Assembly (NCBI GenBank): GCA_037074765.1
Contig: JBAMDO010000124.1
Span: 62,001-126,000, forward strand
Direction: 5' to 3'
DNA length: 64,000 nt
DNA from: Mansonella perstans
Lineage: Eukaryota > Nematoda > Chromadorea > Rhabditida > Onchocercidae
The first letter of the stretch is position 1. Each line of letters begins with the position of its first letter. This document shows positions 1 to 12,168 of the stretch, piece after piece. The translations under genes and the position numbers were made by a program. Below the pieces are notes generated by a model. It was not told the DNA's origin, made no database searches, and saw only the letters and a program-made list of their open reading frames with translations.

Positions 1-2669
1 TTCTATCAAATTTTAGTAAGTATTTATCATCCAAGTTGGCATCAGGGAAGCGTACGAATTTATTCCGCCTATCGTGCATTTACAACTGATAAACTGGATG
101 CCATTCTTGGTGTACGCATTGGCCTCAAACATCTTAACGTCACTCTCACAAGTATATATAAAACTTCCAGAATATTTCCGTCAAAACTATTTAATATGAA
201 GTACAAAAGGCAGTCGAACTAAGCCAAGAACGGATTGTAACAAAGTTTGCATGTCTAATTTTTTGAAACGACGAAGTCCGTAGTAATTAGAATTTCTTTT
301 AAATTAATATCATCGCATACTTGATTGCATACTTGATTATAGAGCTGCTTGCAAGGAAATGAATAATTAATTATTTATTTTGCCGAAATAGTTTCATTAG
401 TCGTCTTAAATGTTCAATCAACAATGAAAGGATGAAGTTTATCAATTAAATTAATCGATGATTTCTGTTTCAGGCATACCAACATCTGGAAAAAGAAGCC
501 ATTTCTCGGATTATTTGCAATACAATGAACGCTTCGAGTTTTTAAGTGGTTTGTGATTTGTTTATTTGATAGAAAAATTTGTTATCAAAATGAAAAAAAT
601 TGATCTACTCGCTTTGAAAAATGTTTTTTCTTTTTTTATGAATAACAATGAGGGTACGGTAAAAATGGCTTCTAGCCAAATATCTCAAAAAATGTTCATG
701 GCTAAGCCATGCGATCAACAAGAAAAATTATGCACAATTTTTATTTAAACAAATTAAGTTTTTGCTTTGTTCATAACAAAAATTAAGCTTCTTAAAAAAT
801 ATTCTATAATAGGTCTATTTTTTGAAGATGCAGATTTGAAAATGCTGAATAAATTATAATCGGTTTAGATTCACGAATATGCAACTGTAAATAGAATCGA
901 TATATTCTTAAGTATAATTAATCTTAGCAAATGGCTTATAAGCTGTTAATTTTATCAAAGATTGTAACTGTAATAGTGGAAAACAGTTTTAGTATTTTCA
1001 ATGGAAATGGAACTGGAGAGAAGTTTAAGAAGAGGTTTACCATATCCAATTCTGAAAATTATCGAATATTTAAGTGTGGATCAAGCGGGATTTATTTGGG
1101 GTAGACAATATCGCCTCACTGGGTATTATACTATATATTTGTTATGGTAGGACTATTCATAAACTTTTTTAATTAAAAAATTACAAATAATAATGTTGAA
1201 GGAAGAGAGAAATTGAAATTAAATCATTGTATATCATCTTAATGTATATCTGGTGGTTAATTATTTATTCAAGCACACATTATCATATTTGATAACTTGA
1301 GCATGTTGTCTTAGATTGAATTCATTAAATCAGCACTATTTGTCACACCTTATATTTACTCCCCCAAATATTTTTTCTTAATTTTAAAGATGCCTTCATG
1401 TAAGAGGGAAAAGAGCGGAAAGGAAATGACAGTTATCTGATTATTAAGAAATCATAATTACTTTCAATAATTTTTATTATAACATATGATTAAAAATTAT
1501 TTTTAATTATTTTTAAAATTATTATTAAATAAAAATTATTTTTATTTTTATTATATTAACATAAAGTATAAAAAAAACATTAAACATTTTAATATCTTCC
1601 CCAAAAAAAGAACTAATGAACTGTTTCTCAATTTCCATAATATTACTTAAAGCAATATATCATAAACTGTAGCATTCGTATATAAATAACAAAGTTTTTT
1701 CCATTTGCTTTTAAGGCTACAATAATTCAGGAATTTAATAACTGATAATAACAAATGCAACATTTTAGAAAAGTACCAACATCAGAAACAATGGCGCCAG
1801 GTTAAATTGGCTAATTAAGCCAACCATAAATAATAATTCTTTTTTCTTATATATTTCATTTTGTTGTTTGCTCTTGACTGCAGAAAATGGAAAAGTTTTG
1901 TTTAATTTTCAGGACAGCATTTGCTTTTTGGATTATTCAGATTTTAATGTTATGCTTGGTCCCGCATAACTTTGCCAAAGTAGTTGTAATTGTTGGTATA
2001 TTGATTCTATCGGCCGATTTCGTCTATTTTACTTTTGTGCCAAAAAATCTCCAAATAAGGTTTCCGTCAATAGACGGGTCAGTGTCAGTTCTCGACTTTC
2101 GCTTATCAACTTGCTTTTATACGACATTAACTGCCGGTTAGTGTTTCTCTTAATGTTTTTTTTTTCAATCTTTTGATAAGTTATTTCAATTCGAATTTTT
2201 GGAGTGACTTTTAATGTTTTAAGAAATTTGGAAAAAATTGGGAATTTAGGAATGAGCTTATTATGCTAAGAGAAGCCATAATGCCTTTGTTAATGTAATC
2301 TAAAAAGTGTCAGAAAATGGTATGGAACTGCTTGAAACAATTCATAATGAAATTATAATCATGAAAATGACATGAAAATTATTGATCGATTGATTATTCT
2401 AATGAATTGCAGGTATCACAAGTTTAGTCTACGGTGGGATATTGCTCATTTTACGAGCGAAATCATTGTATACATTGAAAACTTTTATTACTTGTCATGC
2501 TGATAAGCAATGTTGCAAAGTGATGAAGTGTGAGAGCAACAGCATGTTATCATTTACGCCACCAAGTTCAACACTAACAATCCCAAGCGGGACAGCAACG
2601 TTTAGTTTGACTGAACGTAACAAGAATGCATTTACCGGAATGTTCTCTTCACTACCGGAAAGATTTTAA
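1..2669 (+). CDS. doxa-1: Dual oxidase maturation factor (DUOXA / DOXA-1), 3' part of gene
   Basis: DUOXA proteins are multi-pass ER membrane proteins that allow dual oxidase to mature and reach the surface; in C. elegans DOXA-1 works with BLI-3 in tyrosine cross-linking of cuticle. Exons: <1-151, 474-548, 993-1146, 1913-2136, 2413-2669 (stop). Phases agree at all four introns, giving 286 codons here. Family landmarks run in order: WHQGSV before an extracellular stretch, GLKHLNVTLT (glycosylation-type NVT), YNERF, RGLPYPIL, WGRQYRLTGYYT, then hydrophobic segments around AFAFWIIQILMLCLV, VVVIVGILILSADFVYF and LVYGGILLIL, and a polar C-terminal tail ending SLPERF. The N terminus and first membrane segment(s) lie upstream of the window. 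The exon 2 donor could be at 546 or 549; both keep phase. A shorter ATG reading from 1887 is a shadow, because the TTTTCAG at 1906-1912 is the acceptor of exon 4. Identification rests on the ordered family motifs and is strong. Confidence 0.85.
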
Positions 2670-3015
2670 AAAGCGAAGAAAGAATATTCGTTTTTTCTTA
2701 TGGAAAATATGCAGAAAATGAAAGAAACGGGATACTATTGCCGGGTTCGTCTTAATTTCTTTTATTTTTCATTTCTGCAAATGTTCTCATTTTCTTATGA
2801 TATGATCTGTATAATATATTTTTATCATATTTATATTTTCCTTTTCTTTTTCTTAAATTCATTGGATTTCAATGAATTTAACTGAAATTTGGCGACAAAA
2901 AAATGCTCAGTAATTATTAAATCATATCATTTCATGTAGGTTCTTATTACATTTAAAAATATTTTGAATTTAACAAATTTAAGTATTTTCAAATAATTAC
3001 GATCATATTTTTTAG
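2670..3015 (+). other. Intergenic / doxa-1 3' UTR
   Basis: AT-rich sequence after the doxa-1 stop. A 61-codon open frame at 2700-2885 is rich in Phe, Tyr and Leu from T-rich DNA, matches nothing I recognise, and is most likely 3' UTR. No canonical AATAAA was seen close to the stop. Confidence 0.5.
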
Positions 3016-6000
3016 CTAAATGAATTTTTCGCATCGCTTAAGCATACTGTCCTTAATAATTCAACCTTATTCAATGATACGATCAATGCTCTCCTTCGTT
3101 TACCTAAGTTGATAGGTCAGATTATGTTTTTTGATTAAATCATTCTTTATTTGTTTCAAAGTATAGCGAAGGTCATTTCTCGCAGGTCTCAAAATTTATG
3201 AAAGTTTAAATTTAAACTCATGATATTCTTCTTATATCTGGTCATTTTTTCAATCATTTCTCATGAAGTTCGAATATAACTAATGGAAACATATAAATGT
3301 AGTTAAAAATATCAAACTAAAAAATTATGAAATATTAGACAAAGACAAACTCCGCCAAAGTACATTAATTTTCGTTGTCCCAAAGCTATTTTTTTATCGC
3401 CACCATTTTATACAGTTTCTTTTAGATAAATTATAAATTAATGACTACAGCAAGTGATTTTTCCTAATGATTGTTCATTTGCACCGGTATATATCGGGAT
3501 TATTTAATTTTATCCATAATATCAACTGCATAATTGGATAGATATGAGGATTTCTTTTTTCAAAAAAAAAAATTGGTTATCATGTCATTCTTATTTATTA
3601 GTTTACTCAAAAATATATTACTGTCATGTAATGTTTGTCATGTGCCATCATCTTTCGTGCCATTTTCATTTTTTATTTCTTTCAGTTTCATTAATTGAAT
3701 GAACAAATTTCTTTTCTTTTAAAAAATTTTCTCATGCAAAAAAATGATTGCATTAATTTCAATTTAATTCAGTCGTTTATATTTTGATGTTGAAATTTTT
3801 ACGGCATATGTTTTTTAACGGATTCAATGATTGTTGTATCACTTTGGGTAGAGAACAAGAAGCAAGTAAGGAAAGAAGGAAGAAAAGTAACTACTCGAAC
3901 TTTTTAAGATAAATTCTTTACAGGAGAAATTCCGAAAGAAAAAAAAAAAATTTCGATACACACTGTTCATCATTTGACTTTACTGCAAAATAAAAGAAGT
4001 TTTCAAAAAGAGAAAGTTTAGAGAATAAAGGAAACTAAAAAAATGAAGAGGATATATGTTTCATTAATTAATATTTTTATCTGGGTAATTATTTCATTGA
4101 ACTTATTTTGTCATATTTCAAGAAAAACAACTGAAAGAACGTCTCTTAATCAAGGCTTGATGCTTCTCTAAAAAAATTTTACAGAACTGTAATTTTTATT
4201 CGCCAAATCAAACATATTACTGTTTATGCTTGAAGCCTTTTCAATACGTCATTGCTGGATACAGCTATATGCTACCATTGCTTTTATTATCATTGTTAAT
4301 GTTAGCTTAATAAACATTAGGATAATACTAGGATTACGAAGTAACCGCTACCATTTAATCGCATACATCCATTTGAAAATAGTACAGGTTAATTTCAAAT
4401 TTGCTCTTTTATACCAGTGAAAATGAATATGATAAATCTCATGCAACACCGCTAGTCAAGCCTGACTAGACAAGCTTAATGGAATGCTTGTCATCTCATC
4501 AATTGCAATTTTTAAATGGCTTTGAGATGCATACCACTCAAATTGTTTCGGTTTTTGCTGCAACTTTAAACCAGAACCCGGTTTTGATTTTCACAATAAG
4601 AAGATACGAAAAGCTGGTAAAACAGCAGAAACTGGAAAGTAGCTACAAATCAAGAAGTGAAATAAACAGGAAAAAATTTCTGAGTTTAATTTTTTGTGAC
4701 GAAGTTGTAATTTTATGATTATCAGGTTATAAAATATAAAATCCGGAAGAAACTGCTATTTAAGCGATAAAAAAGTTTTCTGAAATACGTTTGCAATATT
4801 TCCACATTTGTGAGATTTTAAAATCAGCTAAAATTCCTGCTAATGCTGGAAGTTTAATACAAGTACTTGATAGTTCGCTATCAATAATATCGCGTGCGGC
4901 AACTTTACTTAAGAATGATCTAACAGGATTGAGTTTAGAAATGATTCTGAAAACAGAAAGTGATTTGTGTGAAAAACTTTTATATGGAATAGGCGTGATA
5001 ATCACATATCTTCGCATGAATAAATGTTACAGTCTTGTTTGCTACTTGAGCTATAGTAGGACAGAAAATTCTAAATCTTCAACTTTGTTACCAAATTGTA
5101 ACCAAAAGTTGTCCACTCTTACCTCTCACTAAATTTTACTTCCCGGCTTTATTTTGCTGACTTCAACTCAATCTGACAAATTAATAAGTGGTTAAATAAT
5201 CCGTCATATAAGACGACTTAACTTTTACAATTTTTTCGAGACGAACTCGGATGAACTATCTGTTCATATCGCAAGCGCTTGAAAACTTTCCGGATTCCGA
5301 TCTAAATATCCATAAATCTTACTTCCTTAAATTTGCTATATTTATCCGCAAACTTTTCCATAACATTTATCAGAAGTACTACTGCAATAGATAATGAATA
5401 ATATGGTTAACCTTCACCATTATTAATTAAACTTAAAAAAAGATCCATACAATAGTACAATATTCTATTAAACCTTCGGGAAATATTTAAAAATCTTAAG
5501 CGATATGTAAAACCAAATTTGAAAAAGAAATCAATATCCAGTTATGAAAAGGTAAATTTTTATGTGTAACGAGATTTTAGTAAAAAAAAAGTTCTACGCT
5601 TTTCATGGGACAAATGCCTATATAGAAATTATTTTTATTTGAATTTTAGGAAATTGAAGAATCCGCAGAGAAAATTAGAACTGTTCAAAGATTTTTATAA
5701 CTGTCAAAACAGGAAAAAAATTTTCTTCAAAAACACCAAATGAACTATTTCGCTCACTAAAATTAATTGTTTTTTTGTGAAAATTTCTTACTTCGGCAAC
5801 TCTTTCATCTCAACTCCAAACAGTGCAACCTGCTTGAAAAGATAGAAATTTTAAATTCAAGTTTTTTGAATTTCGTAAATGATCTGTTTCAGTTAACCAT
5901 TTTAATGCTCACAAATGATCCCATCATACATGGTATAAGTAAACGAAAACACAGTACAGATTGCTGCTTGCCCATGTATATCTTTGGTTCACTGCTGAAA

Positions 6001-6054
6001 AGAACCTTACCGAAAAAACACTTAGACCACTTGGAGAACATTATGTTCTCTTAA
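3016..6054 (+). pseudogene. FANCD2-like C-terminal relic (probable truncated pseudogene)
   Basis: Open segments on one strand resemble, in order, the C-terminal half of the Fanconi anaemia protein FANCD2 (compared from memory). 3016-3135 follows TTTTTTAG and is helical, rich in Leu, Asn and Thr. 4193-4250 reads MLEAFSIRHC. 4479-4718 includes NGFEMHTTQ and then NPVLIFTIRRYEKL. 4764-5129 is a long helical stretch. 5251-5394 contains SYFLKFAIFIRKLFHNIYQ. 5767-6054 contains LLRQLFHLNSK, FVNDLFQLTILMLTND and FGSLLKR before a stop. FANCD2 ends in a similar run of helices. Against a working gene: a TAA sits in frame just upstream of the 4193 segment, several segments lack a usable acceptor, part of the middle is missing, and there is no room for the N-terminal half because doxa-1 ends at 2669. 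It could instead be a fast-evolving live gene with tiny exons, or another HEAT-like protein. No start codon is assigned. Confidence 0.4.
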
Positions 6055-6949
6055 ATTTTTCCAATCAAAAAATACGGTAAATACCCCCTAAATTATATGC
6101 TTCATTACTGGAATAAAATATTTTACGAAATAAAAATCTGTGGATATTGGGGGTTATTATTTATCCGTGCTCAATACTTATATTGTACTAACATTTGATT
6201 GTAAATCCAAGCTACTAACTGATACCCGACATTCCCAGAACAACAAAAAATAATTTTTAGTAATGAATCTAGAAAAAAAAAAAAAGCAGGTTTCGTTTAT
6301 CATATAAAAAAAAAGAAAAGACTGAAAACAAAAACAAGGTAAAGCGAACAGAAATTAAAAATACATTTGGAAGAATGGAATAAAATATGATGATGGAACG
6401 TCATTGAAAAAACAACGAGAGAAAAAGAAAGAGAACATGATAGGGTGGAACACAATATGAAATACTGTACCAAGAAAGGTAATATTGTCTGTTATGCAAA
6501 TTATTTTTTACTGAAATTGCTGTTTCTGATAGATAACCGGAAATTGCCAGCAATATTTAAATATACGCAACAGAATCAGGAAATCCTGAAAAAGGAAACA
6601 GAGAATTAAACCAATAAAAACAGAGAACTAAACTGATAAAATTTTCATTCTCTTTTATGAGTTGATTTCTATCAATTCAATGTTTTCAAGACATATTGAT
6701 CTATTATTATCTGTTATGTAAATTATTTTTTACTGAAATTGTGTTTAGAACTAGAACAATACGTACAAAATTCCGCTCTTTTAGGCCAAAACGGTGATAT
6801 TCATTGCGATAATATGGTCATGAAACAGAACCAATAAATTTTTTTTCATAAGCAGAGGATGATATCTTAAATCTCTTTCTCAATCTATCGATATTTCTCA
6901 GGTCAAAAATTTTGTCACGAAAATAAAATTAAGAAAACAAATCCGAACA
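6055..6949. other. Intergenic between convergent genes, with small direct repeats
   Basis: AT-rich spacer between the end of the FANCD2-like segment and the TPD52 stop. No gene is visible. It holds a 22-bp imperfect tandem duplication at 6598-6641 (units starting ACAGAGAA) and a 32-bp direct repeat with one mismatch at 6488-6519 and 6710-6741 (core TTATTTTTTACTGAAATTG). Confidence 0.6.
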
Positions 6950-9895
6950 TTACAGCTGCACTTTTCCAGTAGATGGTGAAGTAGGATCAGTTTGACTGGA
7001 TGTTCCAGATGATTTAGCCATGCCGGAAATTTGGTCGATGCTTGTGGACGCTGCCATTTTAGCCTAAAATTTTGATAAAACTAAATAAGATCAATCAAAT
7101 TTACGGTCAAATCCATTGCTATGCATGGTCAAATCCTCATGATAAACGATATCCTTGTATACTCCACCTTCTATATTTGTATATGATATCCTTGTATACT
7201 CAATAGAGTAGCCGCAACTAAAAGACAGCCATTATAACCAGTCAGTTTTTTAATATAATTACTACTCATCGATTTTTTCGATCTTAACAGAAAATTAAAA
7301 AATAGCGGTCTTCATGTTCCACTTCCATCGATGACTGAAAAAAAAGTTCCCTTAAGACTACAGCAAAATGAAAATGAAACAATAAAAGAAAAGAATAAAC
7401 TGATATAAAATCGATGCTTCCAATGAATCTTTAGGAACATTGAAACGTTGCATAGCAAAATATAAAAAACAACGGTTCAATTTAAAGGAAATGAGGGTAA
7501 AGTTTGAATTCTTCTACATAATTACGGTTGGAATCTAATCACAAAATACTTGAATCAGTCAGTATGAAAAAAGTTACAAATTCCTAGTTTGAAATCAAAT
7601 AAAGGATTAGGCAAATAGAACTGCACTTATATATCAAATGTGTGAGAGACTTTAAAAGAATATTATTATGCCTTAAATGCTCAAGTAACCCACAAAATGC
7701 ACAAATTTAACAATTAACTTTTCTGACAGTCAAGAAAAATCCTTCGTAAAATTGCAATAACAAGCAGTAATACATTACTGCTATTTTTGGGACCTCTGTT
7801 GTACAAAAAAATGCCACTGCAATTGAAGGATAAAAGAAGAGCCTTACATTCGTGTATGCCATTCCCAGTTTAGATTCGAATGATTTGAACAATGATGAAT
7901 TACGCATGTCGTTCCACTTGTTCTTTACAGTATCCGCTGTACCTGCGACTACTTCCGATGTCTTCTGATAACTGAAAAAATCGGAAATTATCAAAATATA
8001 TGAAGTTACATGCAAATTTCTTAATAAACTTAAAATAAAAAGTAAACATGAAAGTTTATAAAAAGATGGAAGTCTTTAAACAAGAAATCACATAATTCTG
8101 AAAAAGAGACACCTCTACAGGTCGCACTACTCGAAAATTCTACAGCTTGAAAACAATAAGTATAAAACGTAAAATAAAATTTGATATTTGCAGCTACATA
8201 TCGATTATTACCATATAGAATCCATCCTAATTATAGTAATCCCAGGCATTAGTTTTGGATTGCTGAAAAATCCAAAATTCATTTCATTCAAACAAACACC
8301 TACGCCTGCGATCCTTTGACATGTTGCAACGAGTTATTGATATCAGCAGTAAACTCAGTTAACGGTGAAATACCAAGTTTCCGTTTCAAATCACTTGCAT
8401 GCTTCTGACGTACAATTAACACTTGACGTAATGTATTGATTTCTTCTTCGGTCTGAAAACTTGCGACTTCATATTTGTCAAAATAAAATTTAGGAAATCA
8501 AACTCAGTCTGGGAGTTAAATGACTGTAAAGCTTGAACAAAAATAAAAATATCCGAACAATTTTTCATCGTATTTCTTAAAAAACATCATATTTCTTATT
8601 TCTTTAAAAAAAGCAAATTACAAATCAAACTGACGATAACAACCTTTCATATTATGTTACAACTAAGAAGTTTCCTGAAGACCCCAGAAACATTTCACAA
8701 AATAACCTAAAATGATAGTGACGAACTGAAATGATAAATCAAACTTTAATAGCACCAGCAAATTCAATTACATGAAACTCAGATAAAATCCTCATTGCAA
8801 GGGAGCATACCTTTTTCAGTTCTTCTTTGATCAATTCCTTTTCAACTTCACTAAGTTCAATTGAAGTACCATTAATAAAATGCTCATCACCAGCTAAAAA
8901 TCACATTTTTCTTGCGTGAAACAAAATTATTTTCAAAAAATATATCATTAGCATCCCAGTAATCTAGCTACATGAAGTATGTTATTGATTTCTTCATGAC
9001 TTTATATCGGTGTGAGAGAGCAATAGTGTTCCGAACAGTTTTAAAACATTCAAAATATAACTGATCAGATAAGTGCAACTAGTATATTAACAAATCGTTT
9101 CGAAGGGTAAATATTTTCAAGGTACAGATTGAGTGAGTCAGTGATACAGTTTCAGAATTATCTCAGGGGGAAAAAAGAAAAAAAAAAAAGCTAATTTAAT
9201 TAAACAAAATTAACTACTATCAAGACAACGATGAATAAATTTATTGAGATCACTTCTTCCACCTTTTCTTAAGTTTTGAAGTCATTAAAAACAAAAAAAT
9301 CGGCTAACAAATAATTTTTATGAAGAAATCAAGAATTGAAAATTAAATAAATAACGCTATTTACATCTCAGCATAATATGACTCAAAAAAATAACATATT
9401 TTTTGATAAGTCACAACCCTTTCTACGTTTTGTAACCTCTGTAACATAATTCAATAATCAACAAAAACGAATTTAAAATGTAACAAAAAGGCAACAAAAA
9501 CAATACGAATTCAAAAAATGAAAGCGCAATTATAGAAAGACACTGCACGTATGGAATTTTTACATCTGTAGAAATTAAGATTGCTAACAATGTGCTTAAA
9601 ACTGAAAATGAAAGAAAGATTTAAGACCGGTCAACTTGGTAAAGTGAAATGGCAGCATGGCCTGATTGATGAATACGTCTAACATGAAGATTAATTTAGA
9701 CCACCGACCTTCGATAATATTGTCCTCGTTATCCGATGATTTGTTCAATTCATCAGCAAATTTATTCACAGCATCTTGAATTTTGGCATCTTTCTTCCTT
9801 TCCAAAGATGATAATTCCTGAGTAACTATTGTGCTTGCATTGGACTTTCGATCTGAGGATTGCTCCTGAGGTGGAGGAGGTCTCTTGGGAGGCAT
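6950..9895 (-). CDS. Tumour protein D52 (TPD52) family protein, isoform with proximal first exon
   Basis: TPD52 proteins are small coiled-coil proteins that form homo- and heteromers and act in vesicle and membrane trafficking. Exons, 5' to 3' on the minus strand: 9895-9709, 8893-8811, 8452-8304, 7971-7848, 7063-6950; phases 1, 0, 2, 0 agree and give 218 residues, the usual family length. The N terminus is Pro-, Ser- and Lys-rich (MPPKRPPPPQEQ). The central coiled coil is the family hallmark: LSEVEKELIKEELKK, EEEINTLRQVL, then KRKLGISPLTEF. The conserved SSLFKSFESKLG matches the PTFKSFE block, and the tail is Ser/Thr-rich, ending GKVQL. I chose the ATG at 9895; the open frame continues upstream without another ATG, to a GTG at 9916. 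The protein converges on the FANCD2-like relic and is head-to-head with cul-4. Confidence 0.9.
7148..7201. repeat. 17-bp perfect direct repeat in a TPD52 intron
   Basis: GATATCCTTGTATACTC occurs at 7148-7164 and again at 7185-7201, 20 bp apart, in the last TPD52 intron. Seen directly; function unknown. Confidence 0.85.
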
Positions 9896-10401
9896 TACTT
9901 GATCCGCCTGATCCACTTATCAAACGAAAATCCGAACTGAATCATTTCAGATATGAACAAATTGCACCACGATAAAAATAACTCTTTTCCAAGGCGCGAT
10001 TAAAATTGGCATTAGCATGAGATTACAGTTCCGGCAAATAAATTGAATAAATACTCTACCTATTCCTTCCTAATGCCATCGAATAGGATAATTCACAAGC
10101 AACAGCTTCACACGTGTTCATAGAAACTCTACACTGGCAAAGCATACGCTTTAGATTCTAGTTCAAAAAAGATAAGCAACAAAATAGAAAGGAAAACTGG
10201 CATTCCAAATCTTGCAAATGACTGAATGGATTGGATTCTAAATACCAAGGTACAGCATCACCAATTTTCACCAGGATTTTGTTGTTAGATCCGCGAAAAC
10301 TTGAAACGGCAGCTCAGGACAACACAATAAGGTCACAGTGATTATCTATGGCTACTATATTCACGCACTTCCCTCGTAATTCCGGTAATGCATGGTGTAT
10401 C

Positions 10402-10588
10402 ATGAAACTAATTATTCGATGAATAACTTGGCAAATTCCTTCGCTAAGCTAGCGAAAATAATAAGATTACTCTCTACAACTAAAGATTCCGAAAACCCAC
10501 TCAAGTAAAGTATTATGGAACTAATTATTCGACTGATCGGATAATCCGGCAAATCCTTCTGCGGAGCTAGCGCAAATAATCTTATTGT
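10402..10588. repeat. Diverged direct duplication of about 70 bp
   Basis: 10402-10470 and 10514-10588 share AACTAATTATTCGA near the start, then GGCAAATCCTTC-like and GCTAGCG(A/C)AAATAAT blocks in the same order, with small insertions. It lies in the TPD52 5' region. No open frame is common to both copies. Confidence 0.65.
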
Positions 10589-11223
10589 TAACTAAATGAG
10601 CACATAAAAGTATTGTAAAAAACCTCATTAACGTCTATCACTGGAATACTATTATAAAAAATAATTGACACACGAATCACAGCAATATCCAATCGTCCAT
10701 TCCCTGCGAAGTTAATAACCAGAAAAAAGTGACATTCAAAATAATTGACGTATGTAAAGATACAACATATGACTCTTAATCAATAATGCAATTTTCTGGA
10801 TGAAACTTAGTGTCTAATTTCGACAATTAATTCATTCCCAAAACTCAATCGTTTAATGAACTAAAACAGAACAAATCTCCGTGATTCGGAAAAAAAAAAA
10901 AGATAGAATCGTGAACAAATGAAAGCAACCCATTTAATACATTAGTTAGTTTTGACTAATTCAAATCAGTTGACTAATAAATAAGCGGTAGCATGCATGA
11001 TGGTGAATTAAAGTTTCTAAAACACCAACATGATTTTATTTTCCGTGTTTCCCAAACTATTTCAAACATGCCAGGAATAAAAACTTAAATATTCAGCTCA
11101 GGAAACATAGCATAATTACATTAGGAATATTACATTGAAGATCATCAATGGTCATTTATCGAATGACTATTATCACCGTCTTCATCATCATTATCAGAAA
11201 GTCAAGTGTAATGTCATCGATAC

Positions 11224-11271
11224 GCTATAGGAAATACTCAGCGAAATGCTATAGGAAATATTGAGCGCATC
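11224..11271. repeat. 24-bp tandem duplication
   Basis: Two units, each beginning GCTATAGGAAATA, at 11224-11247 and 11248-11271, with a few mismatches. A poly-T run follows about 30 bp later. Confidence 0.8.
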
Positions 11272-12089
11272 GCAAAATCGCTAATCTCAAACATCTCTCT
11301 TTTTTTTTTTTTTTTCCACCTAAATTATTTCGTATTTTGAATTGAACTTTAATTAGGATTCTTTCCAAGCTTAATCTATGAAAAATATAGCCAATATTGA
11401 CAGAAAATCAACAAAACCAATAAAACTTCTCCATCGATGAGAGATACAAAGAGACAAACCATTGATTGAGAAGGGATAAAGAGGAAATTTATGCGTGCTC
11501 TCTGCTGCATTCATGTTCATTTCACATAAATGCTAAAATTGTAAACTGTGTGTACAAACTTTGGATGATTTAAAAGTACTACATCCATGTGAATATCTTC
11601 AAATTCTAAAAGAAAATTCCATTTCTCTCTTTCACCCCCGCACTTTCTTCCTTCTGTTTTTAGTTACCACAGTTTATATAATTCAAAGCATATTTATACA
11701 TACATAAACATATCCACGGAAAAAAATACATTGCAATAATAATTTGTCATTGCACGCATATACTCTTTCACCTTTCCTCAGTCATATCAATTTTATTTTT
11801 ACTTATGCAAATATTTGTTCATAAAAAGACTTCATCATTGTCTATTCGATCTTCAATGAAAACATTTGACCAAGAATACGAAAATTACATGTTATCTATT
11901 ACCATTGCGAATATTTTCCGCACTAAAGCAGCAATAGAAACAATTGGATGGCATCTATTCGAGTAGTGCCAGAAATATTCTGAGAAGCTTCAATTAAATC
12001 AATCAGAAAGAACGGTACAACTAAGCATTGGCCAATTGAATCAAATAAATGCAACAAATAAGTTAAGTTAGTTGCCAGCTGGTACCTAC

Positions 12090-12141
12090 CACTCTTATCT
12101 GAGAAGAGATAACAATCACTATTGCTTAACGATGAACTCAT
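12090..12141 (-). CDS. Alternative first coding exon of the TPD52 gene (middle start)
   Basis: Minus-strand ATG at 12141 opens a short Ser-rich reading, MSSSLSNSDCYLFSDKS, that runs into a good donor (GTAGGT) at 12089. The exon is 52 nt and ends in phase 1, exactly what the common TPD52 exon 8893-8811 needs. Spliced to it, the product would be 173 residues and keep the whole coiled coil. It parallels short-N-terminus TPD52 isoforms of other animals. The evidence is start codon, donor and phase only; no transcript data. Confidence 0.5.
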
Positions 12142-12168
12142 CCACTACTACTACTACTACCACTACTA
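12142..12168. repeat. CTA/CCA trinucleotide microsatellite
   Basis: Short (CTA)n tract with one CCA interruption immediately 5' of the alternative TPD52 ATG at 12141. On the TPD52 strand it is a TAG/TGG repeat and would lie in the 5' leader of that isoform. Confidence 0.8.

Larger units (their letters stand above)
9896..12089 (-). other. Non-coding: upstream of proximal TPD52 exon / intron of longer isoforms
   Basis: No conserved exon seen. This would be promoter for the proximal TPD52 start and intron for the two distal starts. It contains a diverged duplication (10402-10588) and a 24-bp tandem duplication (11224-11271), listed separately. Confidence 0.6.

Noticed and set aside
1887..2141. 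Start of a small membrane protein at the ATG 1887
   Set aside because: The ATG lies in an intron just before a TTTTCAG acceptor; the exon joins upstream doxa-1 exons in the right phase.
7707..8015. 102-codon minus-strand open frame taken as one protein
   Set aside because: Only 7848-7971 is the TPD52 exon; both ends run into intron past clear splice sites.
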